Assembly (NCBI GenBank): GCA_031415015.1
Contig: JANOQT010000092.1
Location: forward strand, 1-37,368
Direction: 5' to 3'
Length of the DNA: 37,368 bases
Source of the DNA: JAUYQR01 sp031415015
GTDB taxonomy: Bacteria; Pseudomonadota; Alphaproteobacteria; Rhodobacterales; Rhodobacteraceae
This document shows positions 34,282 through 37,368 of the stretch, piece by piece (positions within the stretch are counted from its first letter, which is position 1; the number at the start of each line of letters is the position of its first letter). The position numbers and the translations under genes are program-made. The notes under the pieces are model-generated. The model had not been told where the DNA came from and searched no databases. It saw nothing but the letters and a program-made list of their open reading frames with translations.

Positions 34282-34318
34282 GGCGGGGCGGGGAAAGCTG
34301 TCCCCGCCCCGCCTTTTT
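34282..34318 (+). terminator. Intrinsic terminator of the glpD-V operon
   Basis: GGCGGGGCGGGGA (34282-34294) and TCCCCGCCCCGCC (34301-34313) form a 13-bp stem around six bases, followed by TTTTT (34314-34318). It begins 11 bp after the glpV stop. Confidence 0.93.
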
Positions 34319-34324
34319 CTGTTG

Positions 34325-34386
34325 CTAAATATCCCCGCCGGAGGCTTCTAGTGGTGCCACCTGAAGCCTCCGGCGGGGATATTTAG
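34325..34386. repeat. Long perfect inverted repeat (24-bp arms) in the glpV-glpK gap
   Basis: Left arm 34325-34348 and right arm 34363-34386 are exact complements over 24 bases (right arm GAAGCCTCCGGCGGGGAT then ATTTAG). The 14-base centre contains a further GTGG-TG-CCAC stem. The right arm continues into AAACAGAAAAA, the motif also present at the start of the window. It directly follows the operon terminator. It is probably a pair of head-to-head copies of a dispersed intergenic element; it could also block read-through into glpK. Confidence 0.8.
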
Positions 34387-34465
34387 AAACAGAAAAAGCG
34401 GTGAAAGTGTGAATGCTTTCCTAATCCGGAACGCCAAGCCGTTGAAATCGCTCATGCAGGATCTT

Positions 34466-34481
34466 TGTCCACGCGTGGACA
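34466..34481. promoter_or_regulatory. 16-bp perfect palindrome upstream of glpK
   Basis: TGTCCACGCGTGGACA is self-complementary over all 16 bases and ends 30 bp before the glpK start. Position and symmetry suit an operator for a dimeric regulator. It does not resemble the TTTCGTTT boxes near glpR, so the regulator may be different. Confidence 0.4.
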
Positions 34482-34511
34482 TCGCCCCCGCCGACCCGAG
34501 GAACCGCGCCC

Positions 34512-35996
34512 ATGACCTATATCCTCGCCATCGATCAGGGAACCACCTCGTCCCGGGCGATCCTCTTCGATGCGGCCCTGCGCCCCGTCGCCTCGGCCCA
34601 GGAAGAATTCCCCCAGCATTACCCAAAGCCGGGCTGGGTCGAACATGATCCCGCCGATCTGTGGTCCACAGTGGCGGGCACCGCACGCGCCGCGATTGAA
34701 CGCGCCGGGATCGCCGCCACCGCCATCGCCGCCATCGGGATCACCAACCAGCGCGAGACAACGCTGATCTGGGAGCGGGCCACCGGCCGTCCCCTTCATA
34801 ACGCCATCGTCTGGCAAGACCGCCGCACCGCAGACATCTGTGAGGCGATGAAGCTGGCGGGGCATGAGGCGATGATCACCGCCCGTACCGGCCTGCTGCT
34901 TGATCCGTACTTCTCGGCCACCAAGGTGAAATGGTTGCTGGACCACATTCCCGAGGCGCGGGACATGGCGCGGGCCGGCATGCTTGCCTTCGGGACCGTT
35001 GACAGCTGGCTGATCTGGAACCTGACCGGCGGCAAAGTGCACGCAACGGATGCCACCAATGCCGCGCGAACCATGCTGTACAACATTGCCAAGGGTGCTT
35101 GGGATGAAGAAATTTGCGGGCTGATGGACATCCCCCTGTCGCTGTTGCCAGAGGTGCGCGATTGCGCGGCTGACTACGGCACCACCCGGGCGGACCTCTT
35201 TGGTCGCGAAATTCCGATCCTCGGAGTGGCGGGCGACCAGCAGGCCGCGACCGTCGGACAGGCCTGTTTCAAGCCGGGCATGATGAAATCCACCTATGGC
35301 ACGGGATGCTTTGCGCTGCTGAACACGGGCGCGGACATCGTACCTTCGACGAACCGGCTTCTGACAACCATCGCCTACCAGCTGAACGGTAAGCCCACCT
35401 ATGCGCTGGAAGGCTCTATCTTCATCGCAGGCGCGGTCGTCCAGTGGCTGCGCGACGGGCTGAAGATCATCCGGGAGGCGAAAGAGACCCAGCCCTTGGC
35501 CGAGTTGGCAGACGAAGCGCAGGGCGTGGTTCTGGTGCCGGCCTTCACCGGCCTTGGCGCACCTTACTGGCGACCGGACTGCCGGGGGGCGATCTACGGC
35601 CTGACCCGAAATTCCGGCCCCGCCGAACTGGCGCGGGCGGCGCTGGAAAGCGTGGGCTATCAGACCCGTGACCTGTTGGAGGCGATGCATGCCGATTGGG
35701 GGGCGGCGGCGGATGGCGTCTTGCGTGTCGATGGTGGGATGGCGGCCAGCGACTGGGCGATGCAGTTCCTGTCTGACATCATCGGCGCACCGGTGGACCG
35801 GCCCGTGGTCACCGAAACCACCGCGCTGGGGGCCGCCTTTCTGGCCGGAATGCAGGCAGGCATTTGCGGCGGACCGGAAGAGTTCGCCAAAGGCTGGGCG
35901 CTGGATCGCCGGTTCGCCCCCGCGATGGACCGGGACACGCGGGATGCGAAATACGCGCGCTGGGGACGGGCGGTTGCGGCCACAATGTCGGTATGA
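34512..35996 (+). CDS. glpK: Glycerol kinase
   Basis: Phosphorylates cytosolic glycerol to sn-glycerol-3-phosphate, the substrate of GlpD and inducer of GlpR. At 494 residues it has the normal length. FGGY-kinase motifs: the N-terminal phosphate loop AIDQGTTSSRAILFD, ITNQRETT, NAIVWQDRRT, and the C-terminal GVAGDQQAATVGQ and STYGTGCFALLNTG, then LRVDGGMAASDW. GAGGAA precedes the ATG. It is separated from the transporter operon by a terminator and long inverted repeat, so it probably has its own promoter. Its stop overlaps the start of the alcohol dehydrogenase gene. Confidence 0.96.
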   Translation: MTYILAIDQGTTSSRAILFDAALRPVASAQEEFPQHYPKPGWVEHDPADLWSTVAGTARAAIERAGIAATAIAAIGITNQRETTLIWERATGRPLHNAIVWQDRRTADICEAMKLAGHEAMITARTGLLLDPYFSATKVKWLLDHIPEARDMARAGMLAFGTVDSWLIWNLTGGKVHATDATNAARTMLYNIAKGAWDEEICGLMDIPLSLLPEVRDCAADYGTTRADLFGREIPILGVAGDQQAATVGQACFKPGMMKSTYGTGCFALLNTGADIVPSTNRLLTTIAYQLNGKPTYALEGSIFIAGAVVQWLRDGLKIIREAKETQPLAELADEAQGVVLVPAFTGLGAPYWRPDCRGAIYGLTRNSGPAELARAALESVGYQTRDLLEAMHADWGAAADGVLRVDGGMAASDWAMQFLSDIIGAPVDRPVVTETTALGAAFLAGMQAGICGGPEEFAKGWALDRRFAPAMDRDTRDAKYARWGRAVAATMSV

Positions 35997-37120
35997 CGCC
36001 GTTTTCCATCGCCACGCCACAGCGCATCCTGTTTGGCCGGGGCGAGGCGTCAAAGGCACCGGCGCTGATCACCGGCTTCGGGCACCGAGGCATTGTCGTA
36101 CATGGCAGCAACCGCGCCCGGGCTGACTGGCTGATCACGGCGCTGGACGCAGATGTACTGGCGCTGCCCTGCGCGGCTGAGCCTGTTCTGGCGGAACTTG
36201 AAGCGGCCCTTGCGCAGGCGCGCGCTCATGCTCCAGCTTGGGTCGCGGCGATCGGCGGCGGCGCGGTTCTGGATATGGGAAAGGCGCTGGCGGGGCTGAT
36301 CCCTTCGGCCAGCCCGGCAATTGATCATCTTGAAATCGTCGGCAAATCCTTGCCCCTCACCGCCGAGCCCTTGCCGTTCATTGCCATTCCCACCACTGCC
36401 GGAACCGGGGCCGAGGCCACCCGCAATGCCGTCATCGGCCTGCCGGAGCATGGCCGCAAAGTATCCTTGCGCGATGACCGGATGATCGCGCGGCTGGCAA
36501 TTGTGGACCCCGCGCTGACTGATCACTGCCCGCGCGCGGTGACCCTCGCCTCTGGCCTTGATGCGCTGGTGCAGGTGATCGAGCCTTATGTCTCAAGCAA
36601 GGCGACAGCCTTTACCGACGCGTTGGCGCTGCCGGTGATCGCCCCGGGTTTGGCGGCGCTGCGCCGTCTGATGCAGGCGGAGGACCCGGTTGCGCGCGAT
36701 ATGATGGCGTGGACCAGCCTTTGCGGTGGCCTCGCGCTGTCAAACGCGGGGCTTGGCGCGGTGCACGGCTTTGGGGGGGTGATCGGAGGGATGACCGGGG
36801 CCGCACATGGTGCGATCTGTGGCGCGTTCCTGGGGCCGGTGCTGGCCGCGAACCGAGCGGTTGCAAAAGGCGATGCGCGCGACCGGATTGCCAAGGTCTG
36901 CGCAATTCTGGCCGACGGTCTGGGGTGCAGTGCCGAAACGGCACCCGAAGCGGTTCAGGCCTGGGCGCGGGAGGCCGGTCTGCCGGATCTTGTGGCGCTT
37001 GGTGTCCACCCCGAGGATCACCAAGCGATTGCAACAGCGGCGCAGAGCGCGTCGTCCATGAAAGGCAATCCGGTCGCTCTGTCGCACGCCGACCTTAGGG
37101 AAATCCTGCGGCGCGTCTGA
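35993..37120 (+). CDS. Iron-containing (group III) alcohol dehydrogenase family protein
   Basis: A 375-residue NAD(P)-dependent dehydrogenase. The nucleotide-binding motif is AIGGGAVLDMGKALAG and the family block IPTTAGTGAEAT. Metal ligands expected from FucO-type enzymes align at Asp190, His258 (AVHGFGG) and His272 (AAHGAICG), but the second ligand position is Gln194 (LDALVQVIEPY) where His is usual. This Gln occurs in a subgroup of the family and may change the metal used. It starts inside the glpK stop (ATGA 35993-35996), so it is translated with glycerol kinase. The substrate is unknown; a glycerol-derived or three-carbon alcohol/aldehyde is a reasonable guess from context. Confidence 0.87.
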   Translation: MTPFSIATPQRILFGRGEASKAPALITGFGHRGIVVHGSNRARADWLITALDADVLALPCAAEPVLAELEAALAQARAHAPAWVAAIGGGAVLDMGKALAGLIPSASPAIDHLEIVGKSLPLTAEPLPFIAIPTTAGTGAEATRNAVIGLPEHGRKVSLRDDRMIARLAIVDPALTDHCPRAVTLASGLDALVQVIEPYVSSKATAFTDALALPVIAPGLAALRRLMQAEDPVARDMMAWTSLCGGLALSNAGLGAVHGFGGVIGGMTGAAHGAICGAFLGPVLAANRAVAKGDARDRIAKVCAILADGLGCSAETAPEAVQAWAREAGLPDLVALGVHPEDHQAIATAAQSASSMKGNPVALSHADLREILRRV

Positions 37121-37158
37121 TCAGGATCAAGGCTTGCCTGTCCGCAAACCGGTATGAT

Positions 37159-37188
37159 GGCAACCGTTATCAAACAAGAGAGGTTGCC
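37159..37188 (+). promoter_or_regulatory. Inverted repeat covering the ribosome binding site of the disrupted small gene
   Basis: GGCAACC (37159-37165) and GGTTGCC (37182-37188) are perfect arms; the second ends directly before the ATG at 37189, and the GAGAGG ribosome binding site lies in the loop and arm. The mRNA could fold to hide the start. TATGAT at 37153-37158 is a possible -10. Confidence 0.35.
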
Positions 37189-37233
37189 ATGTTTCGCCTG
37201 ACCTTGCTGATGTTCTCCATCATTTCCACGTAA
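37189..37233 (+). pseudogene. 5' fragment of a small conserved Rhodobacteraceae membrane protein gene, cut by IS66
   Basis: The reading MFRLTLLMFSIIST, then stop, is the start of a small hydrophobic protein I recall from many Rhodobacterales (about 60 residues, two membrane helices, often misnamed CTP synthetase). Genomic identity ends at about 37229, after 13 codons plus two bases; the next bases, GTAACC, are the IS end. A good ribosome binding site (GAGAGG) precedes the ATG, so the intact gene was expressed. The rest would lie beyond the IS, outside the window. Confidence 0.6.
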
Positions 37234-37368
37234 CCGTCCGGTCTGACTGCCATTACCGCAGGTTCCATGGCAGCAGGTCATTGATCCGGTTGATCTTGTG
37301 GTCTGGAATGCGGGCGAGGGTGTCGACGAGCCAGGCTTGGGGATCGACGCCGTTGAGCTTGGCGGTCT
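37230..37368 (-). mobile_element. End of an IS66-family insertion sequence (continues past the window)
   Basis: Identity begins with GTAACC at 37230; IS66 elements start with GTAA and make 8-bp target duplications. The 8 bases before it (ATTTCCAC, 37222-37229) would be the expected duplication. The transposase end is read on the minus strand, 23 bp inside the tip. Only one end of the element is visible. Confidence 0.8.
37253..37368 (-). CDS. tnpC: IS66 family transposase TnpC, C-terminal end (partial)
   Basis: The minus strand reads TAKLNGVDPQAWLVDTLARI then PDHKINRINDLLPWNLR and a TAA stop. This is the well-known C-terminus of IS66 transposases (TAKLNGVDPQAWL, DHKIN-x-x-x-ELLPW). The remainder lies outside the window, so it cannot be said whether the transposase is intact. 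Confidence 0.93.
   Translation of the reverse strand, partial: TAKLNGVDPQAWLVDTLARIPDHKINRINDLLPWNLR

Overview
The window looks like a chromosomal stretch of a GC-rich alphaproteobacterium, most likely of the Rhodobacteraceae. Three things suggest this: third-position G/C bias, a glycerol ABC system in the glpSTPQUV order, and close agreement with family members I know from that group (a DUF3775 protein, and a small protein starting MFRLTLLMFSIIST). No taxonomic search was possible, so this is inference from recall.

Layout. 1-6.5 kb is housekeeping: gcvP (glycine cleavage P-protein), a small secreted protein and methionine aminopeptidase on the minus strand, an azlC-azlD branched-chain amino acid exporter pair, a DUF3775 protein and trxC. 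A tRNA-Ala(CGC) with odd terminal bases lies at 6.57 kb. Next to it, 6.7-8.5 kb looks imported: a phage Mu gpF-like segment fused to a GH19 peptidoglycan/chitin hydrolase, overlapping a small signal-peptide protein. This arrangement fits a toxin and periplasmic immunity protein.

8.7-23.8 kb is the most unusual part. A tail-collar (MdpB-like) protein gene and a very large autotransporter with nine ~100-residue repeats diverge from a shared promoter region. Next comes a same-strand run of two paralogous proteins of unknown family, an FAD-dependent desaturase/amine-oxidase-like protein fused to an acetoacetate-decarboxylase-like domain, a class III nucleotide cyclase-ATPase-TPR protein, and a Crp-family regulator overlapping the cyclase by ATGA. 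Two near-identical CRP-type palindromes (CTGTGTC-N4-CGCACAGAGCG) sit in exactly the two main promoter regions of this block. The regulator keeps the R-E-x3-R recognition residues that read TGTG/CACA. I read the block as one cyclic-nucleotide-controlled surface/secretion locus that I do not recognise from the literature.

25.6-37.1 kb is a complete glycerol catabolic locus. glpR diverges from glpD-glpS-glpT-glpP-glpQ-glpU-glpV, ending in a strong terminator. glpK and an iron-type alcohol dehydrogenase follow. Glycerol enters through the ABC transporter, GlpK phosphorylates it and GlpD oxidises glycerol-3-phosphate; GlpR presumably represses. No glpF is present. The GlpS/GlpT ATPase pair shows complementary loss of motifs.

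The window ends in an IS66-family element inserted after codon 13 of a small conserved gene.
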